Positions 51,826-59,935 of a stretch of DNA of 64,000 bases are shown piece after piece (the first letter of the stretch is position 1; each line of letters begins with the position of its first letter). Position numbers and translations under genes: made by a program. The notes under the pieces were generated by a model, which saw nothing but the letters and a program-made list of their open reading frames with translations, was not told the origin of the DNA and searched no databases. The DNA comes from Thalassovita sp. (lineage in GTDB: Bacteria > Pseudomonadota > Alphaproteobacteria > Rhodobacterales > Rhodobacteraceae). The stretch is taken from contig CP051233.1 of NCBI GenBank assembly GCA_017792425.1, positions 399,457-463,456 on the forward strand. The letters are read 5' to 3'.

Positions 51826-52917
51826 ATGAGCTGGATCGGCCTGACCGACAGGACCACCGCCCAATTCCACATGGGCGGGTTGGGGCGCCGTCATACGTCC
51901 CCGCAGGGGCCGTTGGCCCCGTTTGACCTGATGCCGCGTGGCACGCTGATGCTGGAAACCGGCATTCCCTCGCACAGTCGTCCGCAACGATTGCTCAGCT
52001 ACCACCACCTGCACCCGTGGGAACGCGGGTTGGCGCTGCATTCGCTGCCCGACGGATCGGTGGTGCTGGTGGTGACGCAGGATACCAGCGTTGTCCACAC
52101 GGTTCTGTTCCACGGGCTGATCGGGCAGGAACACCGGTTGCGCGTCACCTATGTCTGGGACGCCCCCGCCCGCACCGGGCTGCTGTCGGTCAAGGCGATC
52201 GGGACGGGTCGGCACTTTCTGCAACCCGTGCAATCGCCGGTGCCGCTCAGCCTTGGCGATCTGCAGGCGCTGTTCCTGCATCCCCGGTCGCACGACCTGG
52301 ACCCCGAGGTCACCTTTGCCGCCCTGTCGGACCACCCGCAGCCTGTCGGCCCGATGCCGTCACTGGCGCCGGACGTGCCAGTGCTGACCGACCTGGGATA
52401 CCGCCCGCTGCACAGCCTGAAACGCGGCAACCTGGTCCGCACCCCGGATGGAGAGCTTGTCCCCATCCTTGCCAACCTCAGCTTTACCGCCCCCGCCTGC
52501 GGCAGCTTCCGCCCCGTCCACCTGCGTGCGCCCTATTTCGGACTGCGAAGCGACATCACGGTGGCCCCGGATCAGCGCCTGTGCGTGTCCGGGTCCGACG
52601 TGGAATACCTGTTCGGCAGCCCCAGCGTGCTGGTGCCCGCCCGCCACCTGGTGAACGGCGTGTCCGCCTGGTACGCTGACACCGGCCCGACCGCCACCTG
52701 GCACCAGTTGCTGCTGCCCAAGGCCCAGCCGATCGTCGCCGCCGGGGCCGCGCTGCAATCGCTGTACCTGGGCCGGATGCGCCGCCGCGCCGATCATGTC
52801 GCCGCCAGCCTGCTGGCCCGTCACGACCGGTCGCGCCTGCCGGAACACGCCCGCCCGCCGTTCCCCGTGCTGCGCCCGTTCGAGGCGGTCACGCTGGTTC
52901 AGCACCGCGCCGCCTGA
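51826..52917 (+). CDS. Hint-domain protein lacking the catalytic Cys and His
   Basis: A 363-residue protein of the Rhodobacteraceae Hint_2 type. Residues ~1-155 look like a concanavalin-like beta-sandwich. Residues ~185-280 follow the Hint pattern (VPVLTDLGYRPLHSLKRGNL, then PDQRLCVSG, YLFGSPSVLVPARHLV). The usual Cys nucleophile at the domain start is missing (LAPDVPV, ~180-187) and the H of the VxxxHR block is Gln250, so autoprocessing is unlikely. It stands alone, divergent from dapE. Confidence 0.75.
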   Translation: MSWIGLTDRTTAQFHMGGLGRRHTSPQGPLAPFDLMPRGTLMLETGIPSHSRPQRLLSYHHLHPWERGLALHSLPDGSVVLVVTQDTSVVHTVLFHGLIGQEHRLRVTYVWDAPARTGLLSVKAIGTGRHFLQPVQSPVPLSLGDLQALFLHPRSHDLDPEVTFAALSDHPQPVGPMPSLAPDVPVLTDLGYRPLHSLKRGNLVRTPDGELVPILANLSFTAPACGSFRPVHLRAPYFGLRSDITVAPDQRLCVSGSDVEYLFGSPSVLVPARHLVNGVSAWYADTGPTATWHQLLLPKAQPIVAAGAALQSLYLGRMRRRADHVAASLLARHDRSRLPEHARPPFPVLRPFEAVTLVQHRAA

Positions 52918-52980
52918 CCCCCGTCTTTCTTGCGCATTTCCACCGCTTGCCCTATCCCGTCCCAAACTGGGGATAGTAGA

Positions 52981-54042
52981 ATGCAGCGTTTCCTTCTGGC
53001 TCTGGCAGCCATCGTTAGTCTTTGGCCTGCCACGTCCACGGCCCAAGACCGTGAACTGGTCGTCGGCACCGTCACCCGCCCACCGTTTTCCATGTCGCTG
53101 GCAGGCACCGATATCGGCTTCTCCATCGACCTGTGGCAGGCGCTGGCCAATTCGATGAACCATCCCTACCGCATCCAGCGGTTCGACAGCTTCCAGGACA
53201 TGCTGGGCGCTGTCGAAAACAACGCGGTGGATCTTGCCATCGCCAATATCTCGATCACCGCCGCGCGCGAACAGGTGATGGATTTCAGCCAGCCGATCTT
53301 TGCGTCGGGCCTGCAGATCATGACCCCGGCGGAAAACACCGGGTCCGCCCTGTGGGCCGCGATCTGGAAAAAGGAACTGATCCTGTCCGTCATCGCCGCC
53401 TTCGCCGCGCTGATGGGGGTGGGGATGCTGATGTGGTGGCTGGAACGCCGCCATCAGGACTATTTTGACCACCCTGCCAAACAGGCCATGTTCCCCGCCT
53501 TCTGGTGGGCGCTGAACCTGGTCGTGAACGGCGGATTCGAAGAACGCGTCCCCCGCACCGCCCTTGGCCGCCTGATGGGCGTGGCGATGGTCATCACCTC
53601 ACTGTTCTTCGTGTCGGTTTTCGTGGCCTACGTGACCTCTGCCATGACGGTCGAGGCGATCACCTCCTCGGTCAACTCGGTCAATGACCTGTATGGCAAG
53701 CGTGTCGGCACCGTGTCCGGCTCGACCGCCGCGCAATACATGGACAACCGAGATCTGGATTACATCGAATACGCGGGGCTGGACCAGATGCTGGCGGGAT
53801 TCGAGTCGCAGGAACTGGACGCCATCATCTTTGACGCGCCGATCCTGTCCTACTACGTGAAAACCCGCGCACAGGGTCAGGCGCAGATGACCGGCCCTAT
53901 CTTCCTGCGCGAAAACTACGGCATCGCCGCCCCCACCGGTTCCCCCCTGACCGAGGAAATCAACCGCACCCTGCTGGCCCTGCGCGAGAACGGCAAATAC
54001 CTGGAAATCTACGAAAGCTGGTTCGGTCTGGAACCACAGTAG
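52981..54042 (+). CDS. Prokaryotic ionotropic glutamate-receptor-like channel
   Basis: A 353-residue protein with the order signal peptide (1-22), S1 half of a periplasmic amino-acid-binding domain (23-125), TM1 (132-154), re-entrant pore loop (170-190), TM2 (194-218) and S2 half (225-353). Arg96 in SITAARE and Asp285 in IFDAP match the ligand-binding residues of iGluR and amino-acid SBPs, and VAYVTSAMTVEAI parallels the eukaryotic SYTANLAAF gate. The pore (WALNLVVNGGFEE) lacks a TVGYG filter, so ion selectivity is unclear. No ABC genes are adjacent. GGGGATAG precedes ATG 52981. Confidence 0.85.
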   Translation: MQRFLLALAAIVSLWPATSTAQDRELVVGTVTRPPFSMSLAGTDIGFSIDLWQALANSMNHPYRIQRFDSFQDMLGAVENNAVDLAIANISITAAREQVMDFSQPIFASGLQIMTPAENTGSALWAAIWKKELILSVIAAFAALMGVGMLMWWLERRHQDYFDHPAKQAMFPAFWWALNLVVNGGFEERVPRTALGRLMGVAMVITSLFFVSVFVAYVTSAMTVEAITSSVNSVNDLYGKRVGTVSGSTAAQYMDNRDLDYIEYAGLDQMLAGFESQELDAIIFDAPILSYYVKTRAQGQAQMTGPIFLRENYGIAAPTGSPLTEEINRTLLALRENGKYLEIYESWFGLEPQ

Positions 54043-54111
54043 GGCAGGGCAGGTGGAACTTCTTCTCGGTATGTCCGGGAAAAAGCGGCCCAACGCCGGA
54101 ACGATGACTCC

Positions 54112-54225
54112 TTGTGCCCCCGCTGCGGTGGGCCAATGATCCAGCGCACCAATCGTCGGTCTGGTCAGCCCTTCCTTGGCTGTTCGCGCTACCCAAGATG
54201 TAAGGGTACCCGTACCCAGCCTTGA
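54112..54225 (+). pseudogene. Topoisomerase-type C4 zinc-ribbon micro-ORF or remnant
   Basis: In the frame of the upstream channel gene, beyond its TAG, a C4 zinc ribbon reads CPRCGGPM, then CSRYPRCKGTR, ending TQP and TGA: four Cys in the spacing of DNA-topoisomerase zf-C4 domains. No ATG lies in frame; TTG 54112 is the only start (37 residues) and lacks a clear ribosome site. The same frame stays open back to 54043, giving a basic lead (YVREKAAQRR). It may be a small protein, a remnant, or a read-through domain of the channel gene. Confidence 0.5.
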
Positions 54226-54339
54226 AACCGCGTCGGGTTGTCATGGTCGGCCTATGGGCGTATTCATGCTGTTGGGGTATGTGTCCTAAGCGTACGTTTC
54301 ACCCCCGCGAATCGTACCTCTTGACGGGTTGATCGAAGC

Positions 54340-54705
54340 TTAATGCTTCGCCACATCCCCGCCGTCATCGCCGTAAAACGGCGTCATCTGCGCCACGACG
54401 ACAGAATTTTCGTCCAGCGCCCGCTGCATCAATTCCCGTTCGGACTCATCGACTTCGTGGCCCTGTTCGATCCGCTCGTCCAGCGTGCCATAGCCGGTCA
54501 CATCCAGCGGCGCCAGGTCGGCCTGTTTCAGGATCGCCACGGTTTCGCGCACCGCTTCCGCCTCATCCACCCCGCTGGCATAGCACATCAGCGCCGCCCC
54601 GGACGCGCCCTTGGGCAGCCCGTCGCCGTCCTTGCGGCCAACCTGCACCAACAGCGTGTAAACCTGTTGTCTGGAAGGCTTTTTTGGCTTTTTCGCGTCG
54701 CTCAT
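54340..54705 (-). CDS. Conserved acidic protein of unknown function
   Basis: A 121-residue cytosolic protein, not recognised. It starts MSDAKKPKKPSRQQVYTLLV, a basic tail before a mixed alpha/beta body that includes YASGVDEAEAVRETVAILKQ and an acidic C-terminus (GDDGGDVAKH). Nothing catalytic is visible. ATG 54705 has GGAGTC upstream. It follows dapD on the same strand past a terminator-like hairpin, so it is probably separately transcribed. Confidence 0.7.
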   Translation of the reverse strand: MSDAKKPKKPSRQQVYTLLVQVGRKDGDGLPKGASGAALMCYASGVDEAEAVRETVAILKQADLAPLDVTGYGTLDERIEQGHEVDESERELMQRALDENSVVVAQMTPFYGDDGGDVAKH

Positions 54706-54724
54706 CGGTGACTCCGGGGCAGGG

Positions 54725-54748
54725 AAACGGGCAGGGTTTTCCTGCCCG
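54725..54748 (-). terminator. Terminator-like hairpin after dapD
   Basis: On the minus strand CGGGCAGG and CCTGCCCG form an 8-bp stem around an A-rich loop, followed by TTTCCC. It begins 10 nt past the dapD stop. The short T run makes it a weak terminator. Confidence 0.6.
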
Positions 54749-54757
54749 CAACAGGGA

Positions 54758-55585
54758 TTAATCGCGCAGCAGTTCGTTGATACCGGTCTTGGACCGGGTC
54801 TTTTCGTCCACCCGCTTCACGATCACGGCGCAGTACAGGCTGACCCCGTTCGTGGACGGCATAGAGCCCGACACCACCACCGAGTAGGGTGGCACTTCGC
54901 CATAGAACACTTCGCCGGTCGCGCGGTCCACGATCTTGGTGGACTGGCCGATATAGACGCCCATGCCCAGCACAGACCCTTCGCGCACGATGACACCTTC
55001 CACCACTTCAGACCGCGCCCCGATAAAGCAATTGTCCTCGATGATCGTCGGCCCCGCCTGCATCGGCTCCAGCACGCCGCCAATACCCACGCCGCCCGAC
55101 AGGTGCACGTTCTTGCCGATCTGCGCGCAGGATCCCACGGTCGCCCATGTGTCCACCATCGTGCCTTCGTCAACGAATGCACCCAGGTTCACAAAGGACG
55201 GCATCAGCACAACGCCCGGCGCGATATAGGCCGATTTGCGCACAACGCAGTTCGGCACCGCGCGGAACCCTGCACCGCGAAACTCCTCCGCGCCCCAGCC
55301 CTTGAACTTGCTGTCCACCTTGTCCCACCATGTGCCGCCCTGCGGCCCGCCAGTCTGGATTTCCATATCCTTGATACGGAACCCCAGCAGCACCGCCTTC
55401 TTGGCCCACTGGTTCACATGCCAGTTGCCGTCCGCCTGCTTCTCGGCCACGCGCAACTGACCCGAGTCCAGCGCGTTCAGCGTCGCCTCGATCGCATCGC
55501 GCTGCGCGCCCTTGGTGGCGGGGGTGATGGTGTCGCGCGCGTCCCACGCGGCTTCGATCGCGGCTTCCAACTGGGCGTTCGACAT
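54758..55585 (-). CDS. dapD: Tetrahydrodipicolinate N-succinyltransferase
   Basis: A 275-residue hexapeptide-repeat acyltransferase that succinylates tetrahydrodipicolinate in the lysine/mDAP pathway. The left-handed beta helix is visible as repeats from VVRKSAYIAPGVVLMPSFVN to GSVLGMGVYIGQ. Length matches the family. ATG 55585 is supported by GGAGAACCCC and by the conserved MSNAQLEAAI start; the open frame extends 600 nt further upstream but only across a neighbouring gene. Confidence 0.96.
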   Translation of the reverse strand: MSNAQLEAAIEAAWDARDTITPATKGAQRDAIEATLNALDSGQLRVAEKQADGNWHVNQWAKKAVLLGFRIKDMEIQTGGPQGGTWWDKVDSKFKGWGAEEFRGAGFRAVPNCVVRKSAYIAPGVVLMPSFVNLGAFVDEGTMVDTWATVGSCAQIGKNVHLSGGVGIGGVLEPMQAGPTIIEDNCFIGARSEVVEGVIVREGSVLGMGVYIGQSTKIVDRATGEVFYGEVPPYSVVVSGSMPSTNGVSLYCAVIVKRVDEKTRSKTGINELLRD

Positions 55586-55676
55586 GGGGTTCTCCGTCTG
55601 TGAAATACAAGCTCGGCATAGCCTATAAGGCCCCGCGTCCCAACGCGCAATGCGGCTGTGGGTATGCCCCGGCATA

Positions 55677-55730
55677 CCTTTCATCTTGCCTGAAATACTC
55701 CGGGGGGCGCGGGGGGCTGGCCCCCCGCCT
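55677..55730. repeat. Dispersed intergenic repeat, copy 5, overlapping a stop codon
   Basis: CCTTTCATCTTGCC followed by TGAAATACTCCGGGGGG and a hairpin GGGGGGCTGGCCCCCC. It covers the last codons and TGA of the dehydratase gene on the other strand. Confidence 0.65.
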
Positions 55731-56652
55731 GGTCCAGGAAAGGATCCGGTGCGATATTGCCGCCGCAGACCAGCACCGCCACCCGTTCCCCCGGTTCCGG
55801 GCGGTAGGCGCCCGACATCAGCGCCGCCAGCGTCGCCGCGCCCGCGGGTTCCACCAGTTGCCGCGCCTCGCGCCACAGGGCCAATTGCGCGGTGGTTATG
55901 GCCGCGTCGCTGACCAGCACGGATTGCACCCCTTGCGCCCGCGCCAGCCGATAGCAGATCTTCCCGATCACCCGCGCACCCAGGGCGTTGGCCGCCACAC
56001 CGGACACCTCGGTTTCCGTGTCCGGGCCTAGCGCCAGCGCCCGGTTCAGCGTCGCGGCGTTTTCCGGTTCCACCGCCACCACCTTGCGGCGCCCGTCCAG
56101 CCAGGCCAGCGCCCCGCCGATCAGCCCACCGCCGCCTACGGCGATCAGAACGGTGTCGGCCGCCAGCCCCTGGTCTTCCCATTCCAGCATCACGGTGCCC
56201 TGACCTTCGACCGTGCCGGGTGCGTCATAGGCGTGGATCTGCATTGCGCCGGTGTCGCGCTCATAGGCCTGCGCCTGTTCCAGCGCCTGTGCATAGGCGC
56301 CCGGCACCACCACCAAATCCGCCCCCTGGTCGCGGATCAGCGCGATTTTCGACGGGCCGGCCATTTCCGGCACATAGATCCGTGCCCGGTGCCCCAGTTG
56401 CGCCGCCGCATAGGCCACCGCCGCCCCGTGGTTCCCGCCCGACGCGGCGACCAGCCCCGCCGTTGGTACGCCGCCTTTCAGCAGCGTGTTGAACGCACCG
56501 CGCGCTTTGAACGTGCCGGTGTGCTGGACTTGCTCCAGCTTTATCTGCACCGGATAGCCCAGCCCGAACCCGTCGGCCTGCATTACGGGCGTGCGCACCA
56601 CGTGCGGGCGGATGCGGTCCATCGCCGCTTCGATCGCCGGTTTCCATTCCAT
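55681..56652 (-). CDS. Threonine/serine dehydratase-like PLP enzyme
   Basis: A 323-residue fold-type II PLP enzyme. Lys49 in HTGTFKARGA is the Schiff-base lysine, SGGNHGAAVA and the phosphate loop GGGGLIGGAL follow. It resembles catabolic threonine/serine dehydratases or serine racemases without a C-terminal ACT domain. The C-terminus ends GVFQAR, encoded entirely by the dispersed repeat. It is divergent from the LOG-family gene. Confidence 0.9.
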   Translation of the reverse strand: MEWKPAIEAAMDRIRPHVVRTPVMQADGFGLGYPVQIKLEQVQHTGTFKARGAFNTLLKGGVPTAGLVAASGGNHGAAVAYAAAQLGHRARIYVPEMAGPSKIALIRDQGADLVVVPGAYAQALEQAQAYERDTGAMQIHAYDAPGTVEGQGTVMLEWEDQGLAADTVLIAVGGGGLIGGALAWLDGRRKVVAVEPENAATLNRALALGPDTETEVSGVAANALGARVIGKICYRLARAQGVQSVLVSDAAITTAQLALWREARQLVEPAGAATLAALMSGAYRPEPGERVAVLVCGGNIAPDPFLDQAGGQPPAPPGVFQAR

Positions 56653-56728
56653 CGCACGCCTCCGTGACTGGCAAATTTCCCCGCAACCCTATAGGTCTGG
56701 GGTACAGGCGCAAGCAGGGATAACCCAG

Positions 56729-57574
56729 ATGAAAGATGACCGCACCAGCCCCTTCCGCGACGCAGGCGAGGACCGTTCCCGTGCCCGCAAAATCCCGGAC
56801 ACGCCGCAAACGCGGTCCTCATCCTACAAGCTGGCCTTTGATGATTTCGATTTCATGTGCCGGGATGAACTGCGTCCCGTGCGCCTGCAGTTGGAACTGC
56901 TGAAGCCGCAGTTGATGCTGGACGAATATGGCGTGGACAGCACGGTTGTCATGTTCGGCGGGGCGCGCATCCCTTCGCCGGAAAAGAAGGGCACCGCCAA
57001 GACCGAAACGCTGGCCAACCTGTCGAAATACTATGAAGAGGCGCGCCGCTTTGCCTATCTGGTGACAGAGGACGCCTTGCAACAGGGCGGGCATAACAAC
57101 ATCATCTGCACCGGCGGTGGCCCCGGCGTGATGGAGGCGGGCAATCGCGGCGCGGCCGAGGCAGGCGGCATCTCCGTCGGCCTGAACATCGTGCTGCCGC
57201 ATGAACAGGCCCCGAACGAACATGTCACGCCGGACCTGTGTTTCAACTTCCACTATTTCGCGATCCGCAAGATGCATTTCCTGATGCGGGCGAATGCGGT
57301 CTGCGTGTTCCCCGGCGGGTTCGGGACGCTGGATGAAATGTTCGAATCCCTGACGCTGATCCAGACCGGCCGGATGAAGCGCGTGCCCTTCCTGCTGTTC
57401 GGCTGCGAGTTCTGGTGCGACATCATCAACTGGGATGCGCTGGCCAGGGCGGGCACGATCTCGCCCGAGGATCTGGAGCTGTTCCGCTATGTCGAAACCG
57501 CCGAAGAGGCGTTCGAGGCGATGAAATCCTGGGACGGCGCGGGTGAAAAGCGCCAGCATATTCCGGGGCGGTAA
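56729..57574 (+). CDS. LOG-family protein (nucleotide phosphoribohydrolase-like)
   Basis: A 281-residue Rossmann-like protein of the LOG / TIGR00730 family. GGGPGVMEAGNRGA and PGGFGTLDEMFE are the diagnostic motifs. LOG proteins remove ribose 5-phosphate from cytokinin nucleotides, and bacterial relatives act on AMP; which one here is not clear. An N-terminal ~60-residue extension is present, as in the longer bacterial group. ATG 56729 begins the conserved region. Confidence 0.88.
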   Translation: MKDDRTSPFRDAGEDRSRARKIPDTPQTRSSSYKLAFDDFDFMCRDELRPVRLQLELLKPQLMLDEYGVDSTVVMFGGARIPSPEKKGTAKTETLANLSKYYEEARRFAYLVTEDALQQGGHNNIICTGGGPGVMEAGNRGAAEAGGISVGLNIVLPHEQAPNEHVTPDLCFNFHYFAIRKMHFLMRANAVCVFPGGFGTLDEMFESLTLIQTGRMKRVPFLLFGCEFWCDIINWDALARAGTISPEDLELFRYVETAEEAFEAMKSWDGAGEKRQHIPGR

Positions 57575-57593
57575 AAACAGAGAGATCCGGCGA

Positions 57594-57803
57594 TCAGTGC
57601 AGCAGGTCGGCGGGGATGGCGCAGATTTCCTGTTGGCGCAGGTTGGCGATCACCTCACCATGGTCGGTGTCCATCACGCGATAGCCATAGCCCATAAGGC
57701 GGAATTTCCATTCCCGCACCGACACGGATTTCATCCGTTCCTGACGGACCAGTTCCAGCACGGCACTGCTGATTGCGGGGGTGATTTCTTCGATCTTCTG
57801 CAT
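57594..57803 (-). CDS. Small conserved protein of unknown function
   Basis: A 69-residue protein, not recognised: MQKIEEITPAISSAVLELV then a basic central part (RMKSVSVREWKFRLMGYGYR) and VIANLRQQEICAIPADLLH. A good TGGAGGCAAG lies 5 nt before ATG 57803. It sits between the LOG gene and rlmN, on rlmN's strand. Confidence 0.65.
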   Translation of the reverse strand: MQKIEEITPAISSAVLELVRQERMKSVSVREWKFRLMGYGYRVMDTDHGEVIANLRQQEICAIPADLLH

Positions 57804-57918
57804 TGTCTTGCCTCCAGTTGGATATTCACTGGAAACAGATTGTTTATAGATTGGGGCGCGAAATGCCCGGGAATGGGGCGTTTCTGTGAAATACTGAAAC
57901 AGTATCGCTTTGATGGGC

Positions 57919-59109
57919 TTATTGTTTCGCCACGCCCGCCTCTGCCTCGATCTGCGCACGGGATTTGCGCGCGCGTTCGGTGGCCGATTTCAACTGGCCG
58001 CAGGCGGCCATGATGTCCTCTCCGCGCGGGGTGCGGATCGGGCTGGCGTACCCGGCCTTATAGATGATGTCCGCGAATTTCTCGATCCGGTCCCAGTCGC
58101 TGCGCTGGTAAGGGCTGCCGGGCCATTCGTTGAACGGGATCAGGTTGATCTTGGCCGGGATGCCGCTGATCAGTTTCACCAGCCGGCGGGCGTCCGCGTC
58201 GCTGTCGTTCACGTCCTTCAGCATCACGTATTCAAAGGTGATCCGTTCGCTGTTGGACAGTTTCGGATAGGCGCGCAGCGCGTCCAGCAGTTCGGTCAGG
58301 TTCCAGCGCTTGTTGATCGGCACCAGCTTGTCGCGCACCTCGTTGGTGGTGGCGTGAAAGCTGATCGCCAGCATGCAGCCGATTTCCTCGGCGCATTTGG
58401 CGATTTCGGGGACGACACCGCTGGTGGACAGGGTGATGCGGCGGCGGGACAGGCTGATGCCTTCGCCGTCCATCGCGATTTTCATCGCGTCGCGCACGTT
58501 GTCGAAGTTGTACAGCGGTTCGCCCATGCCCATCAGCACGACGTTGGACAGCAGGCGCGGGCCAGCATCGCCGGTGCCGACACCGGGCTGGGGCCATTCG
58601 TCCAGATCGTCGCGCGCCATCATGATCTGGCCCACGATTTCCCCGGCGGTCAGGTTGCGCACCAGTTTCTGCGTGCCGGTGTGGCAGAACGAACAGGTCA
58701 GCGTACAGCCGACCTGCGAACTGACACACAGCGTCCCGCGATCGGTTTCGGGGATATAGACCACCTCTACCTCGTGCCCGCCCGCGATGCGCACCAGGTA
58801 TTTGCGGGTGCCGTCCGCCGATACCTGCTTGGACACCATTTCCGGGATCTCGATCACGAAATTGTCTGCCAGTTGCTGACGATAGGCCTTGGCCAGGTTG
58901 GTCATGCTGTCGAAATCGCGCACACCCCACTGATAGACCCATTGCCAGATCTGGTTCACCCGCATCTTGACCTGCTTTTCAGGGGTGCCGATGTTCAGCA
59001 ATGCCTGCCGCAGTCCGTCGCGGGTCAGGCCGATAAGGTTCACCGGCCCCTCCGGCATCTTGCGGGGGATGGTCACTACGTCTTGGGTGATCGGAGCGTC
59101 GGCCGACAT
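57919..59109 (-). CDS. rlmN: 23S rRNA/tRNA m2A methyltransferase RlmN
   Basis: A 396-residue radical-SAM methyltransferase that makes m2A2503 in 23S rRNA and m2A37 in some tRNAs. The cluster motif is C-T-L-T-C-S-F-C (CxxxCxxC), with the N-terminal HhH-like domain WQWVYQWGVRDFDSMTNLA before it and NVVLMGMGEPLYNFDNV and ISFHATTNEVRDKLVPIN after it. Length is normal. Confidence 0.96.
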   Translation of the reverse strand: MSADAPITQDVVTIPRKMPEGPVNLIGLTRDGLRQALLNIGTPEKQVKMRVNQIWQWVYQWGVRDFDSMTNLAKAYRQQLADNFVIEIPEMVSKQVSADGTRKYLVRIAGGHEVEVVYIPETDRGTLCVSSQVGCTLTCSFCHTGTQKLVRNLTAGEIVGQIMMARDDLDEWPQPGVGTGDAGPRLLSNVVLMGMGEPLYNFDNVRDAMKIAMDGEGISLSRRRITLSTSGVVPEIAKCAEEIGCMLAISFHATTNEVRDKLVPINKRWNLTELLDALRAYPKLSNSERITFEYVMLKDVNDSDADARRLVKLISGIPAKINLIPFNEWPGSPYQRSDWDRIEKFADIIYKAGYASPIRTPRGEDIMAACGQLKSATERARKSRAQIEAEAGVAKQ

Positions 59110-59185
59110 CGCGCTTTTCCTTTTTCGGGACGAAAGGGGCTTTTACAGGATTCGCGGGAGAATGCCAAAGGTTAGTTGAAACACG

Positions 59186-59208
59186 AAAAGCGGCCCGCAA
59201 GGGGCCGC
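59186..59208 (-). terminator. Rho-independent terminator of ialB
   Basis: On the minus strand GCGGCCC and GGGCCGC pair (7 bp) around CTTGC and are followed by TTTTCG. It lies 25 nt past the ialB-type stop. Confidence 0.82.
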
Positions 59209-59232
59209 CCCGTCAGTCCCTGCCATTCGGGA

Positions 59233-59760
59233 TTACTGGCAGCGCTTCTCGGCTTCCTCGATCGCGGCGGTAAAGCCCAGCAGGCTGAACGAGTCCTTGG
59301 TCTGGGTGCCGCGCGCCGAGCGGGCCGTCAAAATGGCCTCTGATCCGCGCTTCATCGCTGTGACGATCTTGGCGTCATCAGAATCAGACGCCGGCCATGC
59401 CCATTCGCCCTCGCTGAACAGCTCGAACGTGTTGCCGTCCACTTCCAATGTGACGGGCACGCCGGGGGCGAACGGGTATCCGCCGGTAAAGGTCAGTTGC
59501 CCCTTCACACCTGCCGCGGGGCGGAAGAACGCCATCAGCAGGATGTCGCCCCGCCGCACGGCGACCACGCGGCCGTCCTTGGTGTTGACGGTTTCCTTGG
59601 GCGCAGAAACGGCCCAGCATTCGCGGGGGTCTTTGTCCTCGAAAACGCTCCAGTCGGTCTTGGCAGCGACCTGGTTGTTGCTGGACTGTTGCGCCCAAAC
59701 ACCCGTTGCCGCCAGCGCCATCAGGGCCCCGGCCATGCCGCGCACAAAAGGTGAATTCAT
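59233..59760 (-). CDS. IalB-family periplasmic protein
   Basis: A 175-residue secreted protein of the invasion-associated locus B family. Signal peptide (1-23, ending WAQ), then the family core: DWSVFEDKDPRECWAVSAP, RRGDILLMAFFRPA, FTGGYPFAPGVPVTLEVDG and a C-terminal FSLLGFTAAIEEAEKRC. Two Cys (one early, one at the end) could bond. In Bartonella IalB aids host-cell entry, but the family is widespread in free-living alphaproteobacteria, where its role is unknown. Confidence 0.87.
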   Translation of the reverse strand: MNSPFVRGMAGALMALAATGVWAQQSSNNQVAAKTDWSVFEDKDPRECWAVSAPKETVNTKDGRVVAVRRGDILLMAFFRPAAGVKGQLTFTGGYPFAPGVPVTLEVDGNTFELFSEGEWAWPASDSDDAKIVTAMKRGSEAILTARSARGTQTKDSFSLLGFTAAIEEAEKRCQ

Positions 59761-59935
59761 TCTACCAGCCTCCAAGCTGTCGTGTGCCTCAAATCCTGTC
59801 CGGCGCGCGGGTTGTATTCTGGACATTCTTGCCCGGCACGCCAATATCGTCTCGACATTGCGACAATAGCCTGAAATGCGCCATGGACGAAAGAGCCATT
59901 GGCGGAATTTCGCACAGAGTTGAAGAGGCACGAAC

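Noticed and set aside
55586..56182. Upstream extension of dapD to 474 codons
   Set aside because: The extra frame is a shadow of the dehydratase gene; DapD homologues begin at MSNAQ and a ribosome site lies there.
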